Shown: in pieces, positions 34,186 through 47,145 of the stretch | Numbering within the stretch: position 1 is the stretch's first letter | Layout of the letters: every line of letters starts with the position of its first letter | Source: Isoetes taiwanensis | Lineage: Eukaryota; Streptophyta; Lycopodiopsida; Isoetales; Isoetaceae | NCBI GenBank assembly: GCA_021234155.1 | Contig: JAJEKV010000065.1 | Location: forward strand, 4,829,594 to 4,893,593 | Direction: 5' to 3' | Length of the DNA: 64,000 bases | Translations under genes and position numbers: made by a program | The notes under the pieces: generated by a model | Told to the model about the DNA's origin: nothing | Databases searched by the model: none | Seen by the model: only the letters and a program-made list of their open reading frames with translations

Positions 34186-34925
34186 TGTAAAGTATAAGTG
34201 TTCATATCAAATTTCATATGGACTACTGAATAGTGGTAACAGGTTTGAAACATTATTCATAATATGAGCATGTGTGCAGTTCAGTGTGACAACACATAAA
34301 TATGATGGTGAAGAGCACTTGGTCAATATTGAAGCCATTAAACAGATAAAGCAGAGTAAACAAGGGTGATTGACAATTAAGATTGACATTGAGTTTATTG
34401 GTGAAGTTAAATAATGGGAATGGTGAACAATGGCCTAAGGGGTTCAAGTTGAACCATTGGAAAATATTGAGCAGTATTGATAAGGGTTGTTAAATAAAAA
34501 TCATAAGAGGGAACCGAGATTCAAAATCTCGGTCCAATACAGTGAAGACAACCTGCGATTCCAGATAGAATGACGGCTTTTGATTAGGCCAGACGGCCGG
34601 ACTGAGAGCTATAAAAAAATTCAAGATGTATTAGACATATACAGTGGTTCGGGAGCAGTTTCGAAGTTGGAATAATTAAGGTCTGTGCATAGACTATAAA
34701 AAGGGGAATCCATTGCATAGTTAGAGTTTTTTGAAATTCTTAACTATTAGACATGGATATGATTGAATTATTATGTGATGTATGAAGTCCTAATGGTTCA
34801 TTTCTATATGAATATAATTCATTCATATGGTCATACTATGAACTGTATGAAGTTGTGAATTAAAGGCCATATTGGTTTGAGTAGTATAATTCTCGAAATT
34901 TTCATTGATATAGATTGTGTTAACA
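34186..34925 (+). mobile_element. 3' LTR of the Ty1-copia element
   Basis: Begins TGTAAAGTATAAG right after the polypurine tract and ends TTGTGTTAACA, giving TG...CA ends and about 740 bases. It carries a TATA box (CTATAAAAAGGGG, about 34694-34706), as expected for the U3/R promoter. The matching 5' LTR is not in the window. Because only one LTR is present, its age cannot be estimated here. Confidence 0.7.
34695..34703 (+). promoter_or_regulatory. LTR TATA box
   Basis: TATAAAAAG within CTATAAAAAGGGG, two thirds of the way along the LTR. Confidence 0.5.
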
Positions 34926-35665
34926 AAAATCTTACAAGCTCTGCATACACATTAGAGTCCTTAAGGATCTTGTAGACAGATATACAATAAAGAACCTGAA
35001 GAAGCCCCATCTAGAGTTTCCTAGGCAATACTTCTTAAGAACAGATATCCTTTCTAGGATAGACCATATTTTGACCATCATCATTGGTGGGACTCCCATT
35101 TCCACTGCCAAGCAAGGGAAATGCAATCAGGAAGCAAATAGCAAAGAAGACCCCAAAGACAATCTTTTAATCAACTTCAACCTCAAAACCCTTATTAGTT
35201 GGCTAAAAAGATGTTAGAATCATGCGAGGTCATGTCTGGCTGACATCAGACGCAATACCGCCTATTGTGATAGAAGGAGAAGAGTAGCTAATACTATCAA
35301 AGTTATATGTGACACTTCCAGTGTAAGCACATCCACAGAAAGAGGTACACCTCAAGAAGAGATGGCAAGGTAGTTTGCTTTAGCCTTCCATCCTAAAGAT
35401 ATATTTTTTGTCGACAAGGATCTCTTGCCCAGAAGGATAAGCATCACATATGGGGCTGCAGGTGCTCATAAGTTTTTTGGCCCATGAAACCATATTTTTG
35501 TTCATGAAACCATATTTTTGGTCCCATGTGATCATCTTTCATGTACTCATTCCCTCACGAACGAAGAGTTTGCCATTGGTATTCTAGTCACATAGCCAGT
35601 TTGGAAGAATCTCCATTTTAAGCAAGTTCTTCATACGCTCCCAAATAGTGACAGGATATCCAGCT
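34926..35665. other. Spacer sequence without a clear gene
   Basis: Minus-strand frames have some coding-like character but no recognisable family. They lie downstream of the gag fragment, on the same strand, and may be eroded retroelement sequence. Confidence 0.3.
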
Positions 35666-35899
35666 TCATGAAACCTCCCTTAGAATAGTAGACCACCAAA
35701 AAATCGATTCTTCTTCTAGTTGGCATCGTGCCCAATACAAGCTCAGTTCCTTTGAGTAGCCATGCTCATGGAAGAAATCATCCAACTTGGTAACCCATTG
35801 CAAAAGTGTGAAGCCATTCGGTTCGCCCTTGAAGTGAGTGGGAATTTCCTTGGAATCCTTTGGAAACTTTTTCTTAGAATCTTTCTTTTCGCACTTCAA
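35666..35899 (-). pseudogene. LTR-retrotransposon gag fragment
   Basis: A 77-codon minus-strand frame contains HFKGEPNGFTLLQWVTKLDD followed by FFHEHGYSKELSLYWARCQL and IFWWSTI. This is the pattern of the retrotransposon gag domain (F.GE.....QWL..M..FF......S...K...A...L.G.A..WW). Gag packages retroelement RNA. Only the N-terminal half of the domain is present, and no protease or RT follows. Its start lies 18 bases from the boundary of duplication copy 2. Confidence 0.65.
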
Positions 35900-36111
35900 T
35901 GATCAGCATCATCCGAATATGTATGCCAACAATGCTTTTATGCATGCCGCTTTTGCTATAGGTGGGAAGGTCTCAACACGTCCATATGTCCGTTTTTTGT
36001 TTGTAATGCATGTTTGGTTTCAATTATGCTCTTTTTTACTATTACTACCGAGGTAGAATTTTCAAGATGGTAGATAGACGGTGCAATTTGAGCCAGAACA
36101 TTATGTTTCAT

Positions 36112-36195
36112 ATAAATTTCATGGGGAAATGCACTAACCAGACTTGGCATCATAAATTTCATGGGGAAATGCACTAGCTAACCAGACTTGGCATC
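36112..36195 (+). repeat. ~42-bp tandem duplication, copy 2
   Basis: Counterpart of 20967-21050 with no difference that I can see. Confidence 0.85.
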
Positions 36196-36743
36196 ACTCT
36201 GGCTATTGCACTTGTGATGCCTCGTGGCAACGCCACCTCAATGAGTAAAGAGTCTCCCCATAAAATTTTTGTACTACATGAATATATGAGTTGCACCTCG
36301 AAGGTCTTGCTATGGCGCCTATCAGAAAATTGTGCATCTCAAAGGCTTTTTTAGCCAAGTCGAGCTTAATCTTGCAATGATTTGAAGGTGTGATTCTTGA
36401 GTTTTAGTTTGAATTTTTGTCAATTGTTTGTTTAGAACTATGTAAAGTTGTACAAAACTACATGGAAACTTGATATGCACCACATATCATATATCGTGCA
36501 CAAATATGCACCACATATCACATATCGCGCACGAGGGTGTAAGAGTCACGAAACTTTGAACTTATAACATCATATCTAGGTGAAGAAAGTGTTCCATAAG
36601 TGTTAAGTTAGGATGTTCACCAATTGGATGGTTAATTAATGCATTGTTAGTTTATATTGTTGAATGCTTATTTTGTATTGCAATAACTCAGATAAAAGAG
36701 AAAGAGCTAAGGTACTTGGAAGGGGACTAAGCATTATAATACA

Positions 36744-36784
36744 AGAAATTTATCGCGGCGACCAAGGCCGCCGCGAAAATTTCT
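36744..36784 (+). repeat. GC-rich palindrome, member 2
   Basis: Counterpart of 21599-21639 in copy 2, with the same arm variant (CGCGGCGACC / GGCCGCCGCG, arms 36754-36763 and 36766-36775). Here the following sequence is the LINE-free target (CCCCAACTTACTTCTAG). Confidence 0.85.
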
Positions 36785-38827
36785 CTTCCCCAACTTACTT
36801 CTAGAAAGGCGGATTTGTATATCTTTGGAATGGTATAGAAGATGGTCTTGAAATCCAGGACTTAATAGTGAAGAATTTGTGTGAGAACATTCCTATGTAT
36901 TGACTTATGTATGCCGAATTTGTGTGCATATGAATTTGAGTAAGGAACTTGAACTCGTGTTGTTGCCTCATGATTCATGCCCATAGGATCGTCGAGGGTT
37001 GCAGACATGGGTTTTGTTCGAGCATGGTCTCTCAAGCCATTGTAATTGATGGGGATGTAGTCACATATTTGAGAGTAGACCAATGGTATACAAAGGAATA
37101 TTTGTGGGTATATCCACGTGGTTGGTCACTATCCATATTTAATCTATCATTTTTAGCCCCCTCAAATTTTATCCTAAAATAACGTTTCAATAATCAACAG
37201 AACCATAGACCAATTGAATATGGATAGCAAGAAAAATGCGACTTTGATGAATGTTATGAAAAAAATGCAAACTTTGCCACTAGCATGGCAGGGTACACAC
37301 CAAATTCCCAAAATAATTTAGTCATTCAAATTTGATACACCTTTTCCAATAGCACGGCAGAGTACATACCTAATTGCCGAAACAATTTACTCATTTATAA
37401 ACATCTTTTTGGGCTAAGTAAGCAATGGTGTGAAAAACATATATGAAGAATGAATTCACAAAAAGCCTAATAGACAGAATGCTTAGAGCATTGGCCTGAG
37501 ATACAAAACGAGTATAGTCAGAACGTCTAGGAGTGGTCTAAGGCATAAAAAAAAAGTTGTCATATGCTATACCCACTTGGCGGAAAAGCTTCCTTGACCA
37601 TTAAAACGTGAGCAGGTCTTGAGGTATTTTCTTCTGGTTTTGCCAAATGAGAAGAGAAATTAGGCAGTTGAAGTAGTTCCCTAAGCTTAAATTATGTGAC
37701 AAAGTTTGTATCAAAAAAGGGGAAAAGCCGAGCTGAACGACAGAAGACAGCTTTGAATCTGATCCAAGACCAGACAATAGAAGTTTGAATCGGAGTTAGT
37801 CAACTCGAAGTAAAGGTTATGGAAATGGTTGATGAAAAACCATTGAAAGACAAAAATATTTTAACACAACGAAATTATTAGACAACCTAAAATCGTTGAA
37901 TGAAGGAAAAGCGACGGGCAGGGTCATGCAAAAAGCCAGACTTGGATGCCTTTTCCAGATTCTTTAGGGCTCCTGGGTTTCGGATTCAAAATCGAATCTC
38001 CTGGGAAAGAGCCGAAACTCTTCAAGTCATGGCCAGATCTCATTCCTAGCTTCAGTTGCCGCAGATTTATCTGCCAAAACCGAACAATCCAGAGCATGGC
38101 AAAATGGCCCTATAGCAGGCCGAAATTGATAAATTTGCAAGCTCATGAGCAACGAAAACAGACATGACATATTTAGCAAAATTTGGACTTATTCAAATCT
38201 AATAGATATGCTTCAAGGATGCCATGATAATATTATATATTTTTAACTTTGTTGATTTTAAAAATTTGTTCAATTTATTTTTAAATCAAAAGTATAATGG
38301 AAATTATAAAATTGCTTTCTAAACTAAAATTCACTTTAATCTTTTAGAATTAAATTCTCATTTAAGATAAACCCTGTAGATTAAAATATGTTTATGTTTT
38401 AATAATAACTATTGAATAGTTTATTTTTGATGAAATAAAACATATTGAAAATTTATCGATAATAAACTGAACCTAAACTTTCTTTAAAGTATTTTTTAAA
38501 GTATAAAAGTTTGTAAATTGTGAAAATTCTCATAATAGTTTTAACTCAATCGCTTATCACACCATCAAATTTCATTTAGAAATTATCATTGCCTTCTTAA
38601 ATCATTGGGAATTGAAATTTTATATCCTTGAAATGTCTAATTCTAAATAGATTCAAGCAAAAATTAGTTTCGAAACCAATTTTATTCTTTGATAACCATT
38701 ATACTTTTAATTTAAAAATAAATTTATATAATTAAAATTTATAAATATAATAACAATCAAGAAGAATTAAAAAATATATATATTCTTATAATGGCATCCT
38801 TGTGTCTTTTCTATCAAATCAATAAGT

Positions 38828-39276
38828 CTAAATTTTGTTGAGTATGTCATAGAGAGAATAGCTCCGGATTAGCTCTTTCTTACTGTTTTTTAGATGGACT
38901 AAAATAAATCGCCCATCCGATGATCCGGATTTGCCTTTGAGAGCTACCATAGCCTGCAGAAGAATGCGGACCAGTTCTGTGCTTTCAAATCGTATCAAAA
39001 AGAAAAAACAGAGTATTTTTGGGGAAAAACAGAGCATATCGCAGCAGAAACAGGGGATTTCAGTGCAGAAACAGGGGATTTTTGGGTCCAAACATGTTCA
39101 AGAGATAAGCGAGAAACAGACCGATCTTTGCACATGCAGGCACATATGGAGCATTCTGCGGCAGTCTGAAGCAAACCACATGGAAACATTGCCTTCAAAA
39201 AATTAAAATTCGAAGGAAGGAAAGCAGATAGAGGAGGAGCTCGGATTAGCTCTTTAGACTTTCTTAGTCTCGCCAT
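38828..39276 (-). CDS. Possible exon cluster with a GKSGSSDGRF motif, copy 2
   Basis: Same frames as 25583-26030. In this copy the plus-strand words read CAGCAGAAACAGG where copy 1 has CAAAGGTAAACAGG, and nearby CTGCTTCTGC stands where copy 1 has CGCTCGCATACGC. The encoded segment between the two conserved ends therefore differs. Function unknown. Confidence 0.3.
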
Positions 39277-39970
39277 GGAGTTCCTTTCTGCTTCTGCACC
39301 AAAAGTGGCTATGGCAATGGCACCTAAGCTGCTTCTGCAGAAACCGCTTCTGCAAAAATCGCAACAGAAGAGGCCAAGTTGTCCGCCGCCTTACTAGCTA
39401 CTAACGGATTGAATGCTTCTGATGATACGTGGCATCTATACAAAGGGAAATGATTGTATGAGAAAAAAAAATAGAAGTGCAGAACAAAAAAAAAAAAAAG
39501 AAAAATGAAAGACTCGATTATTTATGTGTTGATAATCAATTATAGAAGAAATTAATCATGGCGGCCTCAACATTTATCTTTACTGACTGACTTAATGGTT
39601 TGAATTGTATTTATTTGTAACACTGCAAAAGACATACTCAAAGACACAAGATTATAACATACAGTTATTCCTTGTAATTTGGTGGCATTTTGGCCGCCAC
39701 TTACATTGTAGAGCCCCAAAAAAAAAAAAAAAAAAAACAAAGAATATCTAATGTTTTTTTGCGAACAGAAAATTGACTATGTCGAAGTGACATTTTTTTA
39801 AACAATTAGCATTTTCCTAAAGTATATTTTTAGAGAGAACTTTTGTTTTAAGAGAATATAACTTTTAGCCAAAAATAGAAGTGTAGTAACTGAAATTGTA
39901 AGATTTTCAAAAATTGAAGATAAAATCTTCATCGTATTCACATGCAAAATTTACAGTATTTTTAAAAGAC

Positions 39971-40234
39971 TCAGTTACGTGCAAAAGTGTGAGGAGTGAT
40001 GAGAGAAGGATCAAGCAACTCATCATGTTCGTTACTTGAGGAAATGCTTGAGTTATCTTCTTCGTCACTATCAACAGATGGTGAAACATTGCCACCAACA
40101 CTCCCTTCTTCCTCTTCTTCCTCATAATGCAAGCTTTCTTGAGCAAGTTGATCATCCTCATTATTGGATTTTAGTTTAGAATCATAACACAATATACGAA
40201 CTTCCTTGAGCTTTAGCTCATCCCTACAACCCAC
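39971..40234 (-). CDS. Acidic low-complexity ORF, copy 2
   Basis: Identical at protein level to the 87-codon frame at 26719-26982, including the EEEEEE run and the SVDSDEEDNSS segment. No domain recognised. Confidence 0.3.
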   Translation of the reverse strand: MGCRDELKLKEVRILCYDSKLKSNNEDDQLAQESLHYEEEEEEGSVGGNVSPSVDSDEEDNSSISSSNEHDELLDPSLITPHTFARN

Positions 40235-41606
40235 TTTCTTGACTTTTTTTTTTCCTTTCCTTGACTTCTCATTTCTAACTAATACCTTCCCTCAAAAGCA
40301 TTTAATGCAAGTCTAGCAAGCTAGTGAATCTTGAGTTTAGTCACTAATTCTTCTTCTTTAATTGTGTCAATTACTTTTGCTATCAAAGAAGGTCATCTTT
40401 TTTATCTTCCTCAGTTGGAAGAGCAATCATCATACCTTTTGCATGTTACCTGAAAGCTCATTCTTGCGTGTTGGTCTGAGGTACATGACCTGATCATCTT
40501 CTGCCTCTACTAAAGGTGCTACTGTAACATTGCTTGGACATGCCTTGTTCTGGGGTTGATGGAAGGTGTTACACCACTAAAAAAGTTCCTACAATTGCAT
40601 TAGACCTAGGTTCTAAATAACAATCTTTTGTTCAAGAAAGAAACTTCTCCATCACATTTGGTTTTCTTTTAAGAAGTACTTAAAGCCCAAGGAAATTCTA
40701 TTTCAATGGCTTTTAAGGATTTCATTGGGATACTTTTCTTCTGCTTTGACGGTTTTGTATGTTTTAAAGGAAGTTGCTCTGAACGTTCTACCAATTTGGA
40801 ACAGATTTGAGGAAGCACAACTTCTCTGGCAGACTCCAGTCTAGTCACTTCTTCCCTTGTAAAAAACTTTCTCCATTCTTCAAGTAAAACTTGATGTGGT
40901 GTTGAAAAGTAAAATCATTCAACTTGTTCATAGCTTGTTCTCCAATAACACATCGAGAGAAAATATATTCTCTAAAGTCAGCAGTCTCCTTTAGACGCTC
41001 AACCACAAATACAGGAGTGTGAGAGTCTTCAATGATTCAAACTAAAGTTGGAAGACAAAAAGCCTTCGAGAGTGTTGTATTTTTATTCTTCTTGGTAGTG
41101 TTGTCAAGTTGTAGATAGAGCATTGGTGGTAATTGCTCTTGTTCACACAACACCTTGTCAAAAATTGCAATTGTTTGGGTCACCATGCAAGTTAGAATAT
41201 GTTAAAAAGTCTTTGTACTTTAGACTCTCTTTGAAGACCATTGCTCCGACAAGATGGACCTTAACAAAGCATTCCTCTGGCACATCTTTAGAAATCCTAT
41301 ATTATAAAATCGTGGCATCTATCCCTCCACCCCATCAATGGCCCACATTGTGCCATGTGGCATAGATCTAGACCATTAAAATTGTCCAAGAAATGAAAGG
41401 ATTTGCTTAATGTACCCTTTCTTTTGGTGTCTGCGGGTCGATGGCTCAAATTATCCTACTGATCCTTTTGCTCTCATAGACGGCATAGATTGTGCCACAT
41501 GAAAACATCAACTGACATTAAAAAGTCACGAGAGCTCTAAAATTACGATTTGAAGAAATGAAAAGCGACGAGAGCCCTAAAAGGTCTTTTGTCCTGTCAG
41601 CTCTTC

Positions 41607-42050
41607 AATATGTAGCAAAATAACAAGGGGTTTCAGGGGGATTTGATATGGATGTAAAAATAACAATTCCTGAAACCATAGACAATATATCCTTAACACA
41701 ATTGAATAGCTTGTTATAAAAAAAAAAAAATATAGATTCAAGATAAAACTTAATCACACTAGCTCACTGGGTACATTGATTAAAATAATCTTATTAGGAC
41801 ATTGAGTTATTTTGGTAGAGGTTCGAACCCCCGTATTTCATATTCTAAAATCCTAGGCAAAGTCGTATAGAGGTTCGATATTCCCTCAAAACCTTAAGCA
41901 AAATCGCATTTCATATTTCAAAATCATAGGCATCTCCAATCATAAATTATTATAAGCGAAACGAGAGGTGCCCAGAGGCCCCAACATACGATTTGGATCG
42001 TAGGATCGATGAAACCGACGATTATGCTAGTCCAGGGTGCACCTCGTTCT
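41607..42050 (+). repeat. SINE-like repeat with Pol III boxes, copy 2
   Basis: A-box-like TAGCTCACTGGG (41760-41771) and B box GGTTCGAACCCCC (41820-41832). Nearly identical to 28355-28798 apart from an A-tract length. Confidence 0.55.
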
Positions 42051-42965
42051 GTGGACGATCACACGGCTTGGGGTGGTAAAGAAAATAGAGGGCAGAAGTT
42101 CGCAATAGTTCGCAGTCTGGTATGAAATAGCAAAGAAGCTTTTTAGTCTTTTCCTATAAAGATAATATTAAACCGGCTCGCTTTTGCGGGCATTGAAAGT
42201 GTACATTGTCAGTAAGAACTAGGTAAGTTGCTACTCCGTCATCAATTGTCTGGGAACGTTTTGGAAAATGCGAGGATGTTTTCTTGCCAAATTCTTAATC
42301 AACATTCATTGGGTATTCTTGTATCATCATAGCAAGCAAGACAAGTAGCCATGAAGCTTGATTTTAGAGTTCATCTTTTCCTGTATTCTTATAGCAAGAC
42401 AAGTAGTCATATAGATTGGTTTTAAAATTCGGTTTGCTTCTCATGAGATTCATCTTTGCTTATTTCAATTATGCAAACTGCGTTCGCGTTTTGCAACTTT
42501 CTCGAGTAGCTTGATCTACATGTAAATTAGACACCGAACATCTATGCCTATTGTTTGCTACAACCAAAACTTGCATTTCTACAATATTAAGTTAGGTAGC
42601 ACGTAAGAAATGGCATAAAACAAAGTTTATAGCTTCTCTATGTTTTTTTTAAAATGCCATTTGAAAACTTTCTGTTTGATGTTAGATATATAGACTCTTT
42701 GGCTTTGGTTAGTGATCACAAGGCACCCAAAATTGAATCAGTATGACTCTTTAACCATAGTTTGTTGGTGAAAGCCATACATTTAAACTGATATCAGTTT
42801 GTGGGCCAAAAAGTTTACAAACCATGTGTGGTTACGCAGTATAGTTCGTTACTATGATCTAATAGTGTGAGAAACAAACATTATTTTGTACCGCAGTAAG
42901 TGTGTACGCTTATGCAATATGGTTCATTAATACAACTTGATAGTATGATAAACGAATATAGCTTT

Positions 42966-43089
42966 CTAACATGCTAAGTCTAGCCAATCCTTATTACTAC
43001 TTTAAGTATATGATGTATAATATCGATTCCTAACATGCTAAGTCTAGTTGATCCCTATTCCTACCTTAAGTATACGATGCATAATATTG
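42966..43089 (+). repeat. 63-bp two-unit tandem repeat, copy 2
   Basis: Counterpart of 29708-29831. Confidence 0.75.
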
Positions 43090-43670
43090 CTTAATATGAC
43101 ATGTTTTGTGACGCAATATTTTACCACATCTATCTTCTTTGCTTTACAATGGTGGTGACATTGTACAATAGTGTTTCATAGGCATGGTTTGTACATATGG
43201 TATATTATGGTATACAATGTAGTCGTTTATAGGTATTGTTTGTACATATGACATACTATAGTGGTAAGCATGTGAATATGTATGGTTTAAGACACTTAAT
43301 TTATTCTATGGGACCAAGGAGTCGAACCTTGAGAAAGCCAAATCCCATAAATAACATTGAACTGGTGTCCATGAATTCATTTTGTCTATACTATGCAGAA
43401 GCAATCCAATCCATTTAATGCAGAACCAATCTAATCCCTTTAATGGCATTGAACTGGCTTATTTGAATTTATTCCAGTGATTCAATCATTCTACATGCGT
43501 TAACTTGATTCCCTACCCAGCTAATTCATCCCTTCATTTATATTTAAGCAATTTTGATTTCTAAAAAAGCAGTAATAGATGCCTAAAGTACAAAATCCAT
43601 CCTAAAACTCAATCCATGGAAAGGCATGTCATAGCCACTCTCATCAAACGAGCACAAGTCATTCATCATT

Positions 43671-44356
43671 TTGCCCCGAATTTGTTCCACCTGGATTCAC
43701 CACCAGCAAATGAAAGATGAATGAAGAAGCTTTCCTTTCCTTAAGCGTTTCCTCATGTGTTTCACACTCCCAGAAACGCACAGTTAGTATATACGCTAGA
43801 GTCTTAGGTATCTACAGAACTCTATCTGCATTTGAAACACAATACTACCCTAGTTTTTATAAAACGAGAAAATAGGAAAGTGTATATTATGAATAAGATC
43901 TTTAGATAAATCTAAAAGACAGATCTGTCTAGAACAGTTCTGTCACATAGATAGAAAGGACGTAAAACAAGTTAATAATGCCCCACAGATTTGTTCCACC
44001 TGGATCCATCATCTTCAAGGAGTTGAATGAAGAAGCTTTTTCAATACACCATGTATGATAGATAGTAACGCACAAAAAATTCCTTAAGCATTTCAAGGGT
44101 AGTTCCTGTGCTCAAACTAGAGGAATGAAGGAAAAGGATGACACACGCTTTCACTCTCTCGGAGAGGCATAGTTAGAACATAAGTAGAGTCTTACTACAA
44201 AACTTTATCTGCAAAGCCCAATCAATACAACAATACCTTGGTTTATAATATGAGAAAATAAGGAACTGCAAAGGAATAAGATCTTTAGATAAATAAAAAA
44301 CACCGATATGTCTAGAACAGTTATGCCACATAGATAGAAGGATGTAGAAGAAATTG
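43671..44356 (+). repeat. ~310/370-bp two-unit tandem repeat, copy 2
   Basis: Counterpart of 30414-31095, with only isolated differences. Confidence 0.7.
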
Positions 44357-46249
44357 ATAGCTTTTTCTCGGAAACAAGCAAGCAAATGATATAAAGAAGT
44401 TCAATAGTATAAGACTCAAAACTGATAAGCTTGCATCATTACCTGCTCCTCCAAGGAACACCACGATTCTGCTTATTAGTTGCTACTATCAAAGCTTCCA
44501 GACTCTCATGACTTCAAAACAAATTTCTATTGCTGCCCCATTTTGGATCGATGCCATAGCCGTAAGAAAGAGGAAAAGCGAGGAGGGTGTCCGAAAAGAG
44601 AGGGTTTCAATTCAGAGGCAAAAGTACCGCGCCATTAGCGGCCAGCCGCTACAACCCGAGATGGGCCACCATCGCCGTGCACGAAAGCCATCCGGCCAAA
44701 TGACAAAAATCGTTTCATTCCAAATAAAAAAACAACATGAAAATGAAAACCCTAAATTGAATACAAAAAAAGCCCTAAAATGATAAGAAGAAAATGTTAT
44801 GGAGCATCTTCATTTTAATTCACACAAACATTGTGCCATATGGGTTTAATGGGATCACTGGATCCTAGCACATTGTTATTTGAAATATTTTGGATCTAGG
44901 TTGAGGAATATACACCTCAAACCTACGTACAAAAAGGCACTTCCTTTATACTTGTTAAAAAAAGAGCAATGCATGGCCCCAAATAAACTTGCCTTAGTGT
45001 AGCATCTTAGAAATGAAAGAAAAACAACTGTGGAAATGATAGCTTTCCACTTGCCTCAAAAGAAAAATTGTGTGGCTCCTGTAATCTGAACCATATATTG
45101 CTCATGGCGGTGGCAGTATCTTCTGGCGATTATGGCGGTGGCGGTGGCGGTGCGGCTATGGTGCGGCTATGCTCGCTTTCTTTTTTGTTAGGTTATCACA
45201 GCTTGAATATTACGTTTCTAATCTAAGGGCAAGAACAAAGCAAAGGCGTGGTCGATTTACATTGTTAGCATTGCGAGGATTGAACGTTTTAAGGCTTTGT
45301 TTGTTTAAGGCCATAATGCATATCGTTGAGTTGAGCTCGCACACAAGGTCTTCATGGGCTTCTTCCGCCAGCAAGCAAAGGAAAACCGGAAATTTTAACT
45401 ACACGCAGAACATATTATCTCGCACTGAGCAAATGCATAGGAGATTTCAACAATTTTGTAAAGCAACTCCATGCAAATTCATCGACTTCTCAAAACCGGT
45501 CATAAGATTCTATTAAACTGATTTTTAGGATCTCGGAAAGAAGGCGACTCATTTGTAAAAGGTAACCACTAAAAATGAAAAAGAAAAATACAAACTCCCT
45601 TTTCTCTCTCCACCATAGCCCAAAGCATAGTAAAGGGACAGTTTTAGAACCTTATGAGTGCCTTAATACTTGAGAAATTGTGTTAACCCATTGGCATGTT
45701 CATGGCAATATCTAAATATCGAGCTATCATGCCAAGTTATAACTATGGTGAAAATAAATCGCGAACATTTTTTTTAGGGGACTTGGAAACCACATCCCAT
45801 GTTCTAAGGTCTAATAGAGATTATTTTAAACCTATAGATTCGACTCTTATAGTGATGTAATGGCCATTACAACCATTAATAAGCTAAATATTCTACAAGC
45901 TAAATATTCTACTCTGTAAATTCTGAGCCATGTATATAGTCCTAGCTTGGAGAATTAGAAGCCCTTGCAATTTAGTACATCAATCCAATATTTGCCAAAA
46001 CTATGATTGGTGGTACAATCATTTAAGAGCATTCCCACAATGATACTTGTTATCAATTTCTACATACTAGATTATCATTCCCTCAATAGCCAAAAAATGT
46101 TGCGATAACTATGCGCTACAACAATCCAAGATACGAAAATCTCATGCTCAACTGTAAAAGGGTGAAGGTAATAAGCTAAACCGAAGTAAAATTGAGTGAT
46201 GATTTCACAATAAGCTCTAAAAACACGAACCTTGTTCTAGGCAATACAA

Positions 46250-46787
46250 ACATAGCAAAAACATAAGCCCGAAGAATTATGTTGAGGGAGCTTTGGACCC
46301 ACAATACTCATGACTATATGTTCAAGTTCAGGTTGTTATCTTTCCTTATAGCATGCATGTTGTAATCTATATTTGAATTATAAGGATAATCACAAATTGA
46401 CCTTACTACTCCACAATACAGGATTTTCTAGAAATTTTCTCGGCTTTGCACCTTCTGTCTAGAATGTTATCTTGTATTCTAAGATTGCGCTAAAACTAGA
46501 GCCATGTGTTGTAACAGTTATGCTCAAATGATGAATCAAATAATGTTTTAGCCATGTCTATAATGTTGCATCTCCTATGTAGAACAGTGTCTTGCATAGT
46601 TTATCAACTTGGATTCCTAGTAATAGCATACATTAGCGATTAGAATAAGAAAGTATACTAGATATAACTTCTATGTTTAGAATTATGGGCACTAAAAACT
46701 TGAATGCATCTAAGTCAAATGATCTATTGAGAAACTTGAATGATCGATGTATATAACATAAGTTTATAATTGCATTTAAGTATTTAT
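46250..46787. other. Unique AT-rich stretch after the duplication
   Basis: No gene or repeat that I can support. Confidence 0.4.
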
Positions 46788-46886
46788 AAAGCTTAGAAAA
46801 GTTGGGACCCATTGATTAATGATTTCTTTGAAGGATCCGCCCTTTTAGTGCGTTGGTTATCACTAAAGGTGCTAGTGCGTAATATT

Positions 46887-46900
46887 TGGTATCAGAGCCC
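46887..46900 (+). promoter_or_regulatory. Primer-binding site (tRNA-iMet)
   Basis: TGGTATCAGAGCCC three bases after the first LTR end. It complements the 3' end of initiator methionine tRNA, as in most plant Ty1-copia and TRIM elements. A second intact site is at 47275-47287. The third (47485) has lost AGAGCC. Confidence 0.75.
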
Positions 46901-47048
46901 ATGGTTCAATTCCTCGTGGGCAACATTGGTGTGTTTCGTATGCTTGAGGGCAAGCATCTTGAGGAAGGGGAGTCCTTGCCATCACCCCCTCTTCGTCTTC
47001 TTCCCTTGCCATTGGCACACTCCCCGCAGCCCATAATTGTCTTTCTTA

Positions 47049-47145
47049 TGACCAGCAAGAGAGGCTGGACATGATTGCACGCAAGCAAGAGCGCATTGAA
47101 GAAGAATGGTCCATTGCTCACATGAAAAAAGCTGCTCGGAATTGA
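47049..47145 (+). pseudogene. Short coiled-coil-like coding remnant in the first TRIM internal region
   Basis: A plus-strand frame reads QQERLDMIARKQERIEEEW and then SIAHMKKAARN before a stop at the next LTR. Heptad-like E/K-rich sequence suggests a coiled coil. The other two internal regions lack it. It may be a captured host fragment or a leftover of a longer parent element. Confidence 0.35.

Larger units (their letters stand above)
35917..46249 (+). repeat. Segmental duplication, copy 2 (10.3 kb)
   Basis: Collinear with 20772-32987 but without the LINE. The junctions are sharp: the left boundary follows GATCATCCGA, and the right boundary is where both copies share TTCTAGGCAATACAA and then diverge (32987 and 46249). 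The spacer between the copies is 2.93 kb. Confidence 0.95.
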
